Notes: a model not told the origin generated them from the sequence alone. A stretch of DNA of 64,000 nucleotides from Actinomadura rudentiformis (GCF_008923185.1 NZ_WBMT01000030.1:62001-126000), one strand, 5' to 3'; counted from the stretch's first letter, positions 52,295 through 61,749 are shown. Program-made: numbers and translations.

Positions 52295-52499
52295 GGATGC
52301 CTGAATTCTCGTCGGTCCGCTGGCGCAAGAGCAGCCACAGTGACTCCTCGGGCAGTGAGTGCGCGGAGTTGGCCGATCTTGATGGTGGGGTCGTGGTGCG
52401 GGATTCGAGGGATCCTGAGGGGCCTCGGCTGGTGTTCGGCACCGCGGACTGGGGGCGTTCGCTCGGCGGATCAAGGACGGTCGGCTCGACCTGGTCTGA
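52291..52499 (+). pseudogene. Second DUF397 gene with a 1-bp frameshift
   Basis: The first 54 codons repeat the DUF397 pattern (WRKSSHSDSSGSECAELADL). In the run GACTGGGGGCGTTC (52447-52460) one G appears to be missing. Adding one G restores AFARRIKDGRLDLV and a stop at 52497-52499, matching the end of the first copy. As read, the protein acquires a foreign GRSLGGSRTVG tail and stays in a different frame past 52499. It is a tandem duplicate of 52088-52294. Confidence 0.8.
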
Positions 52500-52501
52500 G
52501 T

Positions 52502-52532
52502 ACGGCCCGCACCGGCGTGCGGAGCGGGCCGT
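52502..52532. terminator. Hairpin terminator between convergent DUF397 and amine oxidase genes
   Basis: ACGGCCCGC (52502-52510) pairs with GCGGGCCGT (52524-52532) around a 13-base loop. It directly follows the repaired DUF397 stop. Confidence 0.7.
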
Positions 52533-52540
52533 GCCCGTGT

Positions 52541-54022
52541 CTACAGCTGGGCGGCGATCTCCTTGGCCACCCGCTCACCTGAGCGCACCGCGCCGTCCAT
52601 GTAGCCGGTCCAGTAGTCGGAGGTCTCCGTACCCGCCCAGTGGATCAGGCCGGTGGGCTTCGCCAGCGCATGGCCGAACTCCGTCAGCACGCCGGACGCG
52701 GCGACGCCGACCGGGCCGCCGCCGCTCCAGAGTTCGTTGTCCCAGCGCTGGAACGCGGTCCGCTTCGGGCTGGCGGCCTTGGCACCGAAGTACTGGACGA
52801 AGCTGCCCAGGCAGGCCTTGGCGAAGTCGGCGGACGACGCACTGTCCAGCTTCCGCATGTTCGACTGGCTGACGAAACCCATGAGGATGCCGCGGGAGGC
52901 GTCCGGCGGGCTGTTGTCGAAGGTCGCGTCGATCGGGCCGATGTCGCTGACCGCCTGGCCGGTGAGCCCGTCGGCCCGCCAGAACGGCGTGTCGTAGACG
53001 GCCACGAACTTGGCGACCGACCCCATTGGATAGCGCTGCATGAGCTGCGCCCGCGACGCCGGAAGGGCCGGCTCGAAGTCGATCTTCGAGGCCATCGAGG
53101 GCGACATGGCGACGATCGCCCGCTTGGCGGTCACGGTGATCCCGTCGGCCACGACGGTCACCCTGCCGCTGGCGACCGTCACCTTGCGGGCTGGCGCGCT
53201 GTACTTGACCACGCGGCCGAGCTTGGCCGCCAGTTTGAGAGGCACCAGCGCCGAGCCACCCACGAACCGGCTCTCCTGGGCGCCGCCGGCGACGTTGATC
53301 AGCCGGTCGAGGGTGCCGTGGTTGCCCTCGTTGCCGGCCGCGGCGATGTAGTTCAGGACGTACAGCAGCGACACGTCCTTGGAACGGACCGACAGCGACG
53401 TGCTGATGAACTCGTCCAGCAGCACGCGGGCACCGTCGGTCGTGGTGTTGGCGCGCGACCAGGTGTAGAAGCTCTGGCTGTCGTACTCCTCGGCTTTCGC
53501 CGCCGTCCACGGCCGGCCCGGCGTGATCTCGGTCGCCGCGATCGTGCCGAGCTGCTGCAGGGCGGGGAAGAGGTCGGCCACGTCCGGGTCGGGCGGCAGC
53601 TCACCGGCCGCGTAGGTGGACTTGGCGCCGTTGCGCCAATAGACGTTGTTGCCGGTGTTGTACGTCTTGAAGGTCGCCACGCCCATGTCCGTGGCCAGGG
53701 CGGCGATCCGGTCCTGGGTGGGGCCGATGAACTCGGCGCCGCCCTCGCTGGTGGTGCCGTCCCCGATGGGCATGTTGTAGACCCGGCCGCCGGCCCGGTC
53801 GCGGGCCTCCAGCAAGATCACCGACTTGCCGGCCGCGATGAGATTGCGGGCGGCCGTCAGACCGGCCAGCCCGCCGCCGATCACGACGACGTCGGCGGTG
53901 GCGGCGGCTGCGGAGGCAGGCGAGGCGGTCGATACCGCGGTGAGCGCCGCACCGGCGGTGAGGGCTGAAGTACCGAGAACGCGGCGGCGGCTGAGTCCAG
54001 TCACGCGGAGGGTTCCTTCCAT
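52541..54022 (-). CDS. Tat-exported flavin monoamine oxidase
   Basis: FAD amine oxidase of 493 residues. A twin-arginine signal (SRRRVLGTSALTAG) is followed by ASPASAAAA. The dinucleotide-binding motif is VVVIGGGLAGLTAARNLIAAGKSVILLEARDRAGGR, and the closing GLIHWAGTETSDYWTGYMDGAVRSGERVAKEI is diagnostic. It oxidises a primary amine or amino acid outside the cell, giving aldehyde, ammonia and peroxide. It diverges from the PheC-like gene at 54448. Substrate class (polyamine, tyramine-like or histamine-like) is not determinable. Confidence 0.94.
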   Translation of the reverse strand: MEGTLRVTGLSRRRVLGTSALTAGAALTAVSTASPASAAAATADVVVIGGGLAGLTAARNLIAAGKSVILLEARDRAGGRVYNMPIGDGTTSEGGAEFIGPTQDRIAALATDMGVATFKTYNTGNNVYWRNGAKSTYAAGELPPDPDVADLFPALQQLGTIAATEITPGRPWTAAKAEEYDSQSFYTWSRANTTTDGARVLLDEFISTSLSVRSKDVSLLYVLNYIAAAGNEGNHGTLDRLINVAGGAQESRFVGGSALVPLKLAAKLGRVVKYSAPARKVTVASGRVTVVADGITVTAKRAIVAMSPSMASKIDFEPALPASRAQLMQRYPMGSVAKFVAVYDTPFWRADGLTGQAVSDIGPIDATFDNSPPDASRGILMGFVSQSNMRKLDSASSADFAKACLGSFVQYFGAKAASPKRTAFQRWDNELWSGGGPVGVAASGVLTEFGHALAKPTGLIHWAGTETSDYWTGYMDGAVRSGERVAKEIAAQL

Positions 54023-54447
54023 ACGCGTACTGCAGACGGATGAGGCGGCAAAGCTATGGGATCGCCCACAAAGTGATCAAGAGCGATGAGCCTCCTGATT
54101 TGCGAGGGTCACAGCGTCGGCGCGGCGCAGATCGGTAATCGCAGTCATGCAGGAGGGCCGGCAGTCCTTCGGCGGCGGGCGTTGCGGCATGGTGATCATG
54201 GTTTTCGCGACAGTCTGCCGGTCAAGGTCGGCATGGCGCGCAGAACGTCCACGGTTCGCTTCGGACATCGCACCGGCACGGGACGAACGGCCCAATGGCG
54301 CAGCTTGCAGGCCCGTTCTGCTTCCCAATTTCGACATTTCCGCTGGTACGATCCCGGGCCATCGCTTCCCCGCCGCGGCCCGCGGCATGGGGATGTTCCT
54401 CCATCCACGCCTGCCTTCGCCCCCCGCTACGAAACAGGAGGAGAACC
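54023..54447. other. 425-bp divergent promoter region
   Basis: Separates the amine oxidase (leftward) and the PheC-like gene (rightward). No coding signal convinces me. A TACGAT at about 54346 preceded by an A/T-rich TTTCGACATTTCC segment could be a promoter for the rightward gene; AGGAGGAG directly precedes the ATG at 54448. Confidence 0.4.
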
Positions 54448-55281
54448 ATGCGCCGCAGAACTGCCGTAGCAGCCCTGGCCCTCACCTTCACCGCCGCCTT
54501 CACCACCGCCACCGCCACGGCCGCCCCCGCCACGACCGCCCCCGCCAAAGCCGCTCCCGGCGGGCACAGCAAGGCAACCCTCCTGGACAAGGTGCCGCGA
54601 CGAGGAGTGCTCCGGGTGTGCACCACCGGGGACTACCGCCCGTTCACCTACAAGGACCCCAAGACCGGCGCTTACACCGGCATCGACATCGACATGGCCA
54701 AGCACCTGGCCGCCAGCCTCGGCGTGAAGGCCGACTTCGTGGCGACCACCTGGACCAAGCTCATGGACGACTTCACGGCCGGCAAGTGCGACATCGGCAT
54801 GGGCGGCATCTCCGTGACCCTGGCCAGGGCACAGAAGGCGTACTTCAGCGAGCCCTACCTGGTCGACGGCAAGGCACCGATCGCCCGCTGCGCCGACAAG
54901 GACAAATACGACTCCCTGGCAAAGATCGACCAGGCCGGAGTACGCGTCATCGTCAACCCCGGCGGAACCAACGAGAAGTTCGCCAAGGCCAATATCCGCA
55001 ACGCCACCATCATCACCCATCCCGACAACAACACCATCTTCGACGAGATCGTGGCCGGTCGCGCCGATGTGATGATGACGGACGGGAGCGAGACGAAGTA
55101 CCAGGCCAAGCTCCACCCCGAGCTCTGTGCGATCAACCCGGACAAGCCGTTCACCTTCGCCGAGAAGGCGTATCTGCTCCCGCGGGGCGACGAGGAGTTC
55201 CAGGAGTACACCGACCAGTGGGTCCACCTGACCACCCGCGATGGCACCTACAAGGGCTTCGCGGAGCCCTGGCAGAGCTGA
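54448..55281 (+). CDS. Secreted solute-binding-fold protein resembling cyclohexadienyl dehydratase (PheC)
   Basis: A 277-residue type-2 periplasmic-binding-fold protein with a classical signal peptide (TAAFTTATATAAPA) and no lipobox. The mature part closely follows PheC: GVLRVCTTGDYRPFTY, GIDIDMAKHLAASLGVKADFV, MGGISVTLARAQKAYFSEPYL, VIVNPGGTNEKFA, PDNNTIFDEI and LHPELCAINPDKPFTFAEKAYLLPR. PheC converts prephenate or arogenate to phenylpyruvate or phenylalanine outside the cytoplasm. The alternative, an amino-acid ABC binding protein, is less likely because no permease or ATPase gene is present and no lipid anchor is seen. Confidence 0.8.
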   Translation: MRRRTAVAALALTFTAAFTTATATAAPATTAPAKAAPGGHSKATLLDKVPRRGVLRVCTTGDYRPFTYKDPKTGAYTGIDIDMAKHLAASLGVKADFVATTWTKLMDDFTAGKCDIGMGGISVTLARAQKAYFSEPYLVDGKAPIARCADKDKYDSLAKIDQAGVRVIVNPGGTNEKFAKANIRNATIITHPDNNTIFDEIVAGRADVMMTDGSETKYQAKLHPELCAINPDKPFTFAEKAYLLPRGDEEFQEYTDQWVHLTTRDGTYKGFAEPWQS

Positions 55282-55378
55282 GGACGTTGCGGTCGACCTT
55301 GTCGATCACCCGGCAACGAGCACGGCGCCTTCGCTAGAACTGACAGTTCGCAGTTGCCGACGCCCACGAATGGCCCGC

Positions 55379-55408
55379 GTCCCCCACCCGGGAAACCGGG
55401 TGGGGGAC
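55379..55408. terminator. Perfect terminator hairpin with GAAA tetraloop
   Basis: GTCCCCCACCCGG (55379-55391), loop GAAA, CCGGGTGGGGGAC (55396-55408): 13 bp without mismatch. It lies between the PheC-like gene and the convergent discoidin-domain gene. Confidence 0.9.
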
Positions 55409-55461
55409 ATGCGCGGCGGTGTCCCTGCGCCGGTCAGCCTCATGCCGGCGAATGGCGGCGA

Positions 55462-56331
55462 TTACGAGTCCTGGTAGACCTCCAGTTCGACGATGCGGGA
55501 GTAGTCGCCGCTGTTGGACGCGAGCGCGACGACGCGTACGGACGTGGTGGAGACCACCGGATCGGGCGAAAACTCCAGCCGGCCCTTGGTGTTGCCGCGG
55601 ACGCGCGAAACCGTCGTCCACTCGCCGCCGTTGCCGAGCACCTGGACGTCGAAGTCCCGCAGGCCGTTGCGGGCAGCGGGGTAGCGCACGGAGTCCAGCG
55701 TGTACAGGACGATCCGGTCGATCGGTTGCGGGCCGCCGAACGCGACCGTGTAGGTGTCCGGGAACACCGCTCGCGTGCCGTCGTTCCAGCCGGTCCGCGT
55801 GGACCAGTCGTCGGAGTTGGCGTTGCCGTCCACGCCGCCGCAGACGTGGAAGTTGCCGTGCGTGGACGAGGCACTGACGGGACCGCCGAGGGCGAGGTTG
55901 GCGCCCGGCCCGGACGGCTTCGGCGTGACCGTGACGGCCGCCTCCTGCCGAGGCCCGCGCGGACCCAGCCGCAGCGACACGTCGTGTGTCCCTCCGGCGG
56001 AGCCGAGCGGCGCGGAGACCTGTGCTCGGAGGACGACGTTGTCGTTCGGCGGCACGTAGGTCGAGATGACGTCATGCGAGGTGACGAGTGGACGCTCCGG
56101 CGTGATGAACACGTCGACGTACGCGCCCTGGGAGCCGGAGTTGGCGAGGTCGACCACCAGCGGCCTGCCTCCGCACGGGGCGGCGAGCACGTCCAGCGTT
56201 CCGGACTGCACCGTCATCGTGACCGACCCGCGTCCCTGCCTGGCGGCGGAGGCCGTGCCGACGTACAGGGCGACACCGGCGACCGCCGTGAGCGACACGG
56301 CCAGCAGTGCGATGATCTTGCGAACGCTCAC
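55462..56331 (-). CDS. Secreted protein with F5/8 type C (discoidin/CBM32-like) domain
   Basis: A 289-residue exported protein: signal peptide KIIALLAVSLTAVAGVALYVGTASAA, an Ig-like or NEW3-type beta domain (about 35-135), then a discoidin domain starting ANLALGGPVSASST and ending RIVELEVYQDS. Such domains bind sugars or cell-surface polymers. The GTG start overlaps the PhoD stop by 4 bp, so the two are co-translated. Probably anchors or directs the secreted phosphatase, by inference. Confidence 0.85.
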   Translation of the reverse strand: MSVRKIIALLAVSLTAVAGVALYVGTASAARQGRGSVTMTVQSGTLDVLAAPCGGRPLVVDLANSGSQGAYVDVFITPERPLVTSHDVISTYVPPNDNVVLRAQVSAPLGSAGGTHDVSLRLGPRGPRQEAAVTVTPKPSGPGANLALGGPVSASSTHGNFHVCGGVDGNANSDDWSTRTGWNDGTRAVFPDTYTVAFGGPQPIDRIVLYTLDSVRYPAARNGLRDFDVQVLGNGGEWTTVSRVRGNTKGRLEFSPDPVVSTTSVRVVALASNSGDYSRIVELEVYQDS

Positions 56332-58007
56332 TTGCGGTTCCCCTTCAGCGGCTCGGGAGGCTCGACCTCGGAGGCGGACAGGTATTTCCTGCCGCGTGCC
56401 GCGCTCTTGGAGTCGGCCTGCAGGCCGGGCTTGCCGTCCTCGACGGCGAAGCTCGCGCGGGTGAACACGGGCGCGCCGCGTTCCCGGACGTACGGCACGA
56501 CACGGTAGGACGCGTTCCAGGTGTCGGGCGTGACGTTGAACGTCATGTAACCGCGCTGCCCGTTGTAGAAGCGGATGTGGTCGTTGGCCGCGAGAAACTG
56601 CGAGCCGAACTCGTCCATGTCCGCCCCGTCCATGCCGGACGATACGGACGAACCGAGGAACTCCGTCGCGATCGTGGGCGACGCGGGGTCGTCGAAGTCC
56701 TGCTTGACGTTCGCGGCCATGCTGCGGTGGAAGTCGCCCGACAGCACGATCGGATTGCTCACCTTCCGCTCGACGATCCCGTTCAGCAGCCGGTCCCGCG
56801 AGGGCTTGTACCCATCCCACAGGTCCATCCCGAACGCCTGCCCGGGATTGGTGTTGAAGTCGACCTGCGACAGCATCATCTGCTGCGCCAGAACGTTCCA
56901 CTTCGCCTGCGAGCGTTCGAGACCGCCCAGCAGCCACGCCTCCTGGGCGTCGCCGAGCAGCGTCCGGGACGGGTCGAGCCGCTGCTCGCAGTCGGTCTTC
57001 AAACCGTCGCCGCACGCTTGGTCACTGCGGTACTGGCGGGTGTCCAGGACGCTGAACTCCAGCAGCCGGCCGAAGGTGAACCGGCGGTACAGCGACATGT
57101 TCTGACCGGTCGGCTCCAGCGTCCGCAGTGGCATGTGCTCCCAGTACGCCCGGTACGCGTTGGCGCGGCGGACGAGGAAGTCCTCCGGGGGCGCTGACGG
57201 GTGGGCGAGGTCGGCGTAGTTGTCGACGACCTCGTGGTCGTCCCAAGTGACGAGCCACGGTGCCATGGCGTGCGCTGCCTGCAGTTCCGGGTCGAGTTTG
57301 TAGAGCGCGTACCGGTCACGATAGTCCGACAGGTGAATGGTGGGGGTGTGGAACTTGCCCGGCACCGGCGTGTCCGGCCTGCCGCCATTGGTCTGCACGC
57401 CGTACTCGTACAGGTAGTCGCCGAGATGAACGACCAGGTCGAGGTCTTCCTTGGCCAGGTGGCCGTACGCGGTGTAGTAACCGTCGAACCATGCCTGACA
57501 CGACACCATCCCGAAGGTGAACGCGCTCGCCGTCGCCCAGGGTGCGGGGGCGGTCTTGGTCCGTCCGGTCGGTGAGATCTCGTTACCGGTCTTGAACCGG
57601 TAGAAGTATTCCCGTCCGGGCCGCAGGCCGCGCACGTCGACGTGCACCGAGTGCGCGTACTCCGGCCTTGCGGTCGCCGTCCCCTGCCGGACGACCCGGC
57701 GGAACCTCGCGTCCTCGGCGACCTGCCAGCCGACGGGGACGCGGTGTGGCTCCATGCCGCCGAGCGAGGCCAGCGGCTCCGGCGCCAGCCGCGTCCACAG
57801 CACGACCGAGTCGGGCAACGGATCGCCGGACGCGATGCCGAGGCTGAACGGATTGTCCTTGAACCGGGACACCTCACGGGTCAGGGTCGACGGCTCTGCC
57901 TGCAACGGCCCGAACGCCAGTGCCAGCGCCCCGATCCCGGAGTACCCCAGGAAACGCCGCCTGCCCGGATCGCTCAGAGCAGGCCCGATCTCTACGTTTC
58001 TGCCCAC
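56328..58007 (-). CDS. phoD: Tat-exported alkaline phosphatase D
   Basis: PhoD-family metallophosphatase (Ca/Fe type), 559 residues. Twin-arginine signal GRRRFLGYSGIGALALAFG; N-terminal PhoD_N domain (NPFSLGIASGDPLPDSVVLWTRL); metal-site motifs VHLGDYLYEYG, TWDDHEVVDNYAD, NVLAQQMM and LSGDFHRS. It hydrolyses phosphomono- or diesters outside the cell, as in phosphate scavenging or wall teichoic acid turnover. It is coupled to the discoidin-domain gene. I saw no clear PHO box in the upstream 200 bp. Confidence 0.94.
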   Translation of the reverse strand: MGRNVEIGPALSDPGRRRFLGYSGIGALALAFGPLQAEPSTLTREVSRFKDNPFSLGIASGDPLPDSVVLWTRLAPEPLASLGGMEPHRVPVGWQVAEDARFRRVVRQGTATARPEYAHSVHVDVRGLRPGREYFYRFKTGNEISPTGRTKTAPAPWATASAFTFGMVSCQAWFDGYYTAYGHLAKEDLDLVVHLGDYLYEYGVQTNGGRPDTPVPGKFHTPTIHLSDYRDRYALYKLDPELQAAHAMAPWLVTWDDHEVVDNYADLAHPSAPPEDFLVRRANAYRAYWEHMPLRTLEPTGQNMSLYRRFTFGRLLEFSVLDTRQYRSDQACGDGLKTDCEQRLDPSRTLLGDAQEAWLLGGLERSQAKWNVLAQQMMLSQVDFNTNPGQAFGMDLWDGYKPSRDRLLNGIVERKVSNPIVLSGDFHRSMAANVKQDFDDPASPTIATEFLGSSVSSGMDGADMDEFGSQFLAANDHIRFYNGQRGYMTFNVTPDTWNASYRVVPYVRERGAPVFTRASFAVEDGKPGLQADSKSAARGRKYLSASEVEPPEPLKGNRK

Positions 58008-58212
58008 CTACGCGCTTCCCTTCCCGTCCGTCGCCCTCACCAAAGAATGAGTCCATATCAAGATCTACTGTTAGATTCACGCCAAGGTAACGCCAAAGCT
58101 GAGAAATGTCTCCCTTCGCGTTAACATCCGGGGCGCGGAGCGGGGAGCCGGCGTCTGTCGACGATCGCCGTTGTGCATGATCTTGTCGGGTGTCGGCACT
58201 ACCTTGCATCGC

Positions 58213-61182
58213 ATGCCCCGGAACGAAGATCTTGTGGTTCTTCCTGATGATTGGCGCGCCACCCTCCATCCACGTCGTGGCGGGACGCCCGGACCCTCGC
58301 TCGAACTCGCCCCGGACGCCGCCTCCACCGTTCAGCAGTGGGTGAAGGAGACGCGCGACGAGATCGACTATCTGCTCGACAACCCGCCGAGTCGAAGCGA
58401 TCTGGTCGGATCCGCCCGCGCGCACCTGCAGGGTGACGCGAACCCGCAGGGCGCCGCCGTGCTCGCGGCCGTTCTCGCCGCGCAGTGGTCCCTATGGGAC
58501 GACTGCGAGTACGACGAGGAACCCTTCGCCACCATCGCGGACGCGTGGATCGCGGAGTACGGCCTGGTGTTCGCCGCCGAGGCCACGGTCGAACTCAGCG
58601 GTGTCTTCGTCGACGGTTACGAATGGCGGGAACGGAAGCGAGGGCGCCATCTCCGGGGCCGCCGCCTGGACAAGCAGGACCCCGGTTACAACCGCGGTCT
58701 GGACTGCCTCGAACGGGTCGCCGCGCGCACTCGCGCCTTTCTCGCGGCCACCGACGAGCTGGAGTACCAGCGGGCCGTCGAGGCGCTGGGCGAGCGCCGC
58801 CACGACGGCATGCGACGCCTGGCCGCCGCGTACCTGGTGCCGACGCAGACCGCGTGGGTCGACGAATTCTGCGCGACCCTGCCCGAGTTGCAGCCGCACA
58901 CATGGATGATGGTGCTGCGCACGATGGGGTCGGCCGACCATCTCGCCACGCTGCTCGCCAATCAGCGCGGGTGGTCCTGGATCGACGGCAGGCCGGGTGT
59001 GCTCTCCACGGCCGTCGACGGCGTCGGCCCGGCGCTGGCCTCGACGCTGGCCACTGTCGCCGACGAAGAGACCGAGATCGGACGCAACCCGTACGAGTTG
59101 TTGCGGGGGCTCGGTGTGCTGGCGACGGACGAGGCGTTCCGGCTTCTGATGGACCGCCTTGACCGGCCGCACGTGCACAAGGCAGTGATCGAGACGGCTT
59201 GCCACTTTCCCGAACGGGCAGTCCGGCTGCTCGGCGAGGCAGTCGCATCGGGCCCCGCGTCTATCTCGGCCTATGCCGTCCGGCTGCTGCGCGACCATGC
59301 GGCGGCGCGTCCCGACGTCACCGCCGCCGTTCTGCCGCGGCTGCCCGCCGCGGTCCGCGAGGTCGTTGAGTCGATCGACGAGCTGGCGGCCGGATGGGTG
59401 CCGGAGGCTCCGGCGGAGTCCCTGCCACGGCTGCTCGTCGAGCCGCCGTGGACGCGCGAGCGTCCCAAGTTCAAGCGGGTGACCGTCAAGGGGCTCCAAC
59501 CGCTGACCGACGGGGTGCCGGGAGAGTCGGAGGAACGAGCTGCGGCCCGCGCCCTCATCCCCATCGCGCTGGGAAAGACCGGCCCACAGCGTTTCAAGGC
59601 GGAAGCCTCCCTTCGGCGCATTGCCGCGGTTGAGGGTGACGAAGCAATCCTCGAGGTGGCCGGTGAATACGGCGCCAAGGCCGCTAAGGCGACCAAGACG
59701 CTGCTCGCCTCCGATCCTCTGTACGACCTTCCGGCCGAGATGCCCCGGCGGGAGGTCTGGCAGGATCCGTACATCTTCCCCCAGGTGCTCCTACGGGAGA
59801 ACGGTCTGGCGCTTCCCGCCGATGCGCTCGACCACATCGTCTCCATGCTTTCCATCTCCAAGCCCGACAAGCCGTACGCGGGCATCGACGTCGTCAAGGA
59901 GATCTGCGACCCCGCCTCCCTCGCCGAACTCGCCTGGCGGCTGTTCGAGCTGTCGGGCCTGCGCGAGCAGACCTACAGCGTGGATGAACGCAACTGGGTG
60001 CTGACGGCCCTCGGGTTGTTCGGCGACGACGAGACGGTACGCAGACTCACGCCGGTGATCCGCGCCTGGCCGGGTGACGGCGGCCACCACAAGGCCGTCA
60101 GGGGCCTGGACGCCCTGCTCGCGATCGGCACCGAGGTGGCGCTGATGCACCTCCACGGCATCGCCACCAAGGTCAAGTACAAGGGCATCAGGACGAAGGC
60201 GCAGGAACGGATCGACGCCCTGGCCGAAGAACTCGGGTTGAGCCCCGAACAGCTCGGCGACCGGCTCGTTCCCGACTTCGCGCTGGACAAGACGGGCGCG
60301 ACGTTCCTCGATTACGGCCCGCGCGGCTTCACGGTGGGTTTCGACGAGCAGCTCAAGCCGTACGTCATCGACGACACCGGGCAGCGGCGCGCGAGCCTTC
60401 CCAAGCCGGGCGTACGCGACGACCAGGAGCTGGCCTCGGCCGCCTACAAGCGGTTCGCCGCCTTGAAGAAGGACGTCCGGACTGTGGCCGACGAGCAGCT
60501 CCGACGCTTCGAACGGGCCATGGTCACGCAGCGGCGGTGGACCGCCGAGGAGTTCCGGACTCTGATCGTCGAGCATCCGCTGGTGTGGCACGTCTCCCGT
60601 CGGCTGGTGTGGCTCACCGAGGACGGCCGTACGTTCCGCGTCGCCGAGGATCGGTCGCTCGCCGACGTCCAGGACGACGAGCTGACCCTGACCGAGACGA
60701 ACCGGGTGGGGGTGGCCCACCCGCTCCAGCTGTCCGGCAGCCTGGAGGACTGGACCAAGGTGTTCGACGACTACGAGATCGTCCAGCCCTTCGCGCAGCT
60801 GAACCGCCCCACGTACGCGCTTACCGAGGAGGAGCGCGCAGGCACCGAGCTGGAACGCTTCCACGACGTCACCGTGGCGGTCGGCCGGCTGGTCGGCATG
60901 GAACGGCGCGGCTGGCAGCGAGGCAGCGCCGAGGACAACGGCATCCAGGTCACCGTCCTCCGGGAACTGCCCGGAGGAGCAGCCCTCGTCATCAACCTCG
61001 ATCCGGGCATCGTCGTCGGTGACATCGGTTCCTGGCCCGAGCAGTGCATCGAACGCGTCTGGCTCAACCAGGACGCGCACCTCAGCTGGCGGACGGAGTT
61101 CCGCCCCTTGCCGTTCTCGGAGCTGGACGCGGTCACCGCCTCCGAAGTCCTCGCTGATCTCGTCGAGCTGACCACCGACTGA
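58213..61182 (+). CDS. DUF4132 (MolR-like) large protein with HEAT-like repeats
   Basis: A 989-residue cytosolic protein. The first 650 residues are helical with HEAT-like repeats (ERAVRLLGEAVASGPASISAYAVRLLRDHAAARPDV and similar). The C-terminal part matches DUF4132: FLDYGPRGFTVGFDEQLKPYVID, FKRFAALKKDVRTVADEQLRRFE-type helix, LIVEHPLVWHVSRRLVWL, VGVAHPLQLS, WTKVFDDYEIVQPFAQLNRPTY. Function is unknown; E. coli relatives include MolR/YehI. I chose ATG 58213 (MPRNEDL); no strong ribosome-binding site is visible, so leaderless translation is possible. Confidence 0.85.
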   Translation: MPRNEDLVVLPDDWRATLHPRRGGTPGPSLELAPDAASTVQQWVKETRDEIDYLLDNPPSRSDLVGSARAHLQGDANPQGAAVLAAVLAAQWSLWDDCEYDEEPFATIADAWIAEYGLVFAAEATVELSGVFVDGYEWRERKRGRHLRGRRLDKQDPGYNRGLDCLERVAARTRAFLAATDELEYQRAVEALGERRHDGMRRLAAAYLVPTQTAWVDEFCATLPELQPHTWMMVLRTMGSADHLATLLANQRGWSWIDGRPGVLSTAVDGVGPALASTLATVADEETEIGRNPYELLRGLGVLATDEAFRLLMDRLDRPHVHKAVIETACHFPERAVRLLGEAVASGPASISAYAVRLLRDHAAARPDVTAAVLPRLPAAVREVVESIDELAAGWVPEAPAESLPRLLVEPPWTRERPKFKRVTVKGLQPLTDGVPGESEERAAARALIPIALGKTGPQRFKAEASLRRIAAVEGDEAILEVAGEYGAKAAKATKTLLASDPLYDLPAEMPRREVWQDPYIFPQVLLRENGLALPADALDHIVSMLSISKPDKPYAGIDVVKEICDPASLAELAWRLFELSGLREQTYSVDERNWVLTALGLFGDDETVRRLTPVIRAWPGDGGHHKAVRGLDALLAIGTEVALMHLHGIATKVKYKGIRTKAQERIDALAEELGLSPEQLGDRLVPDFALDKTGATFLDYGPRGFTVGFDEQLKPYVIDDTGQRRASLPKPGVRDDQELASAAYKRFAALKKDVRTVADEQLRRFERAMVTQRRWTAEEFRTLIVEHPLVWHVSRRLVWLTEDGRTFRVAEDRSLADVQDDELTLTETNRVGVAHPLQLSGSLEDWTKVFDDYEIVQPFAQLNRPTYALTEEERAGTELERFHDVTVAVGRLVGMERRGWQRGSAEDNGIQVTVLRELPGGAALVINLDPGIVVGDIGSWPEQCIERVWLNQDAHLSWRTEFRPLPFSELDAVTASEVLADLVELTTD

Positions 61183-61234
61183 CCCTGCGCTCGCCTGCCA
61201 CGTTGCGCCGCGTGAACGGGCTGGACGGGCCGGC

Positions 61235-61540
61235 CTAGCTGATGTTCAAGTCGCCGTGGACGTCGCGGAGTTGGATGCTTTTCTCGGCGGAGCCGTTGAA
61301 GACGTTGACGACGCCGTCGGCTGTCGCGGTGGCCTGCGTCTGCGCGCTGGCCCAGATCGCCTCGAGCTCGGCGCGGAACTCGGGGTCCTCGTCGAGGACA
61401 CGCTGGACGTTCTCTTCGGTCGGCTCGCCGCGGAACCGTTCGCGGACGCGGCGCGAGATCTCCGCGACGGCCGCTCGTACCGGCTCGCTCGCGACCTCGA
61501 CGGCTTTGCCCGCCATGGCGGTGGCGATGGCGACGGTCAT
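61235..61540 (-). CDS. Small helical effector-like protein with C-terminal BASS-like amyloid motif
   Basis: A 101-residue protein. Residues 1-65 are helical and resemble the Bell-type domain seen with bacterial NLRs: a small-residue-rich N-terminal helix (AIATAMAGKAVEVASEPVRAA), then charged helices and a DEDPEFRAELEAIW ending. Residues 76-101 (VVNVFNGSAEKSIQLRDVHG...) look like a bacterial amyloid signalling sequence. It lies divergent to an NB-ARC/TPR gene whose N-terminus carries a related motif (NVVQAHRVDVMNVY). The likely role is a membrane-active death effector seeded by the NLR (family-based inference). A GTG at 61552 is an alternative start. Confidence 0.65.
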   Translation of the reverse strand: MTVAIATAMAGKAVEVASEPVRAAVAEISRRVRERFRGEPTEENVQRVLDEDPEFRAELEAIWASAQTQATATADGVVNVFNGSAEKSIQLRDVHGDLNIS

Positions 61541-61749
61541 TGGATCGGGCACACCACAGTTGAGCACGGATCGGCCGCGGGAGCCAAGGGGAATGGAACG
61601 TCGCGAACATGTGTGTGGACGTGACCTCCCAGGGCACCCGCGGCTGTGGGTTCGTGAGCTGGGGCGTTGGCGCTCGCTGCGCGGCCCTGGCACACTCCGG
61701 CTTGCGACTGGGCGGACGTGCGGATCACGAGCTTGCGGGCGGTGCCGAA

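Noticed and set aside
54448..55281. Amino-acid ABC transporter binding protein
   Set aside because: Kept only as an alternative: the closest recognisable pattern is PheC, there is no lipobox, and no permease or ATPase genes are nearby.
58008..58212. Possible PHO box upstream of phoD
   Set aside because: GTTACC and GTGAAT elements are present but do not form the expected direct repeats of GTTCACC with 4-bp spacers.
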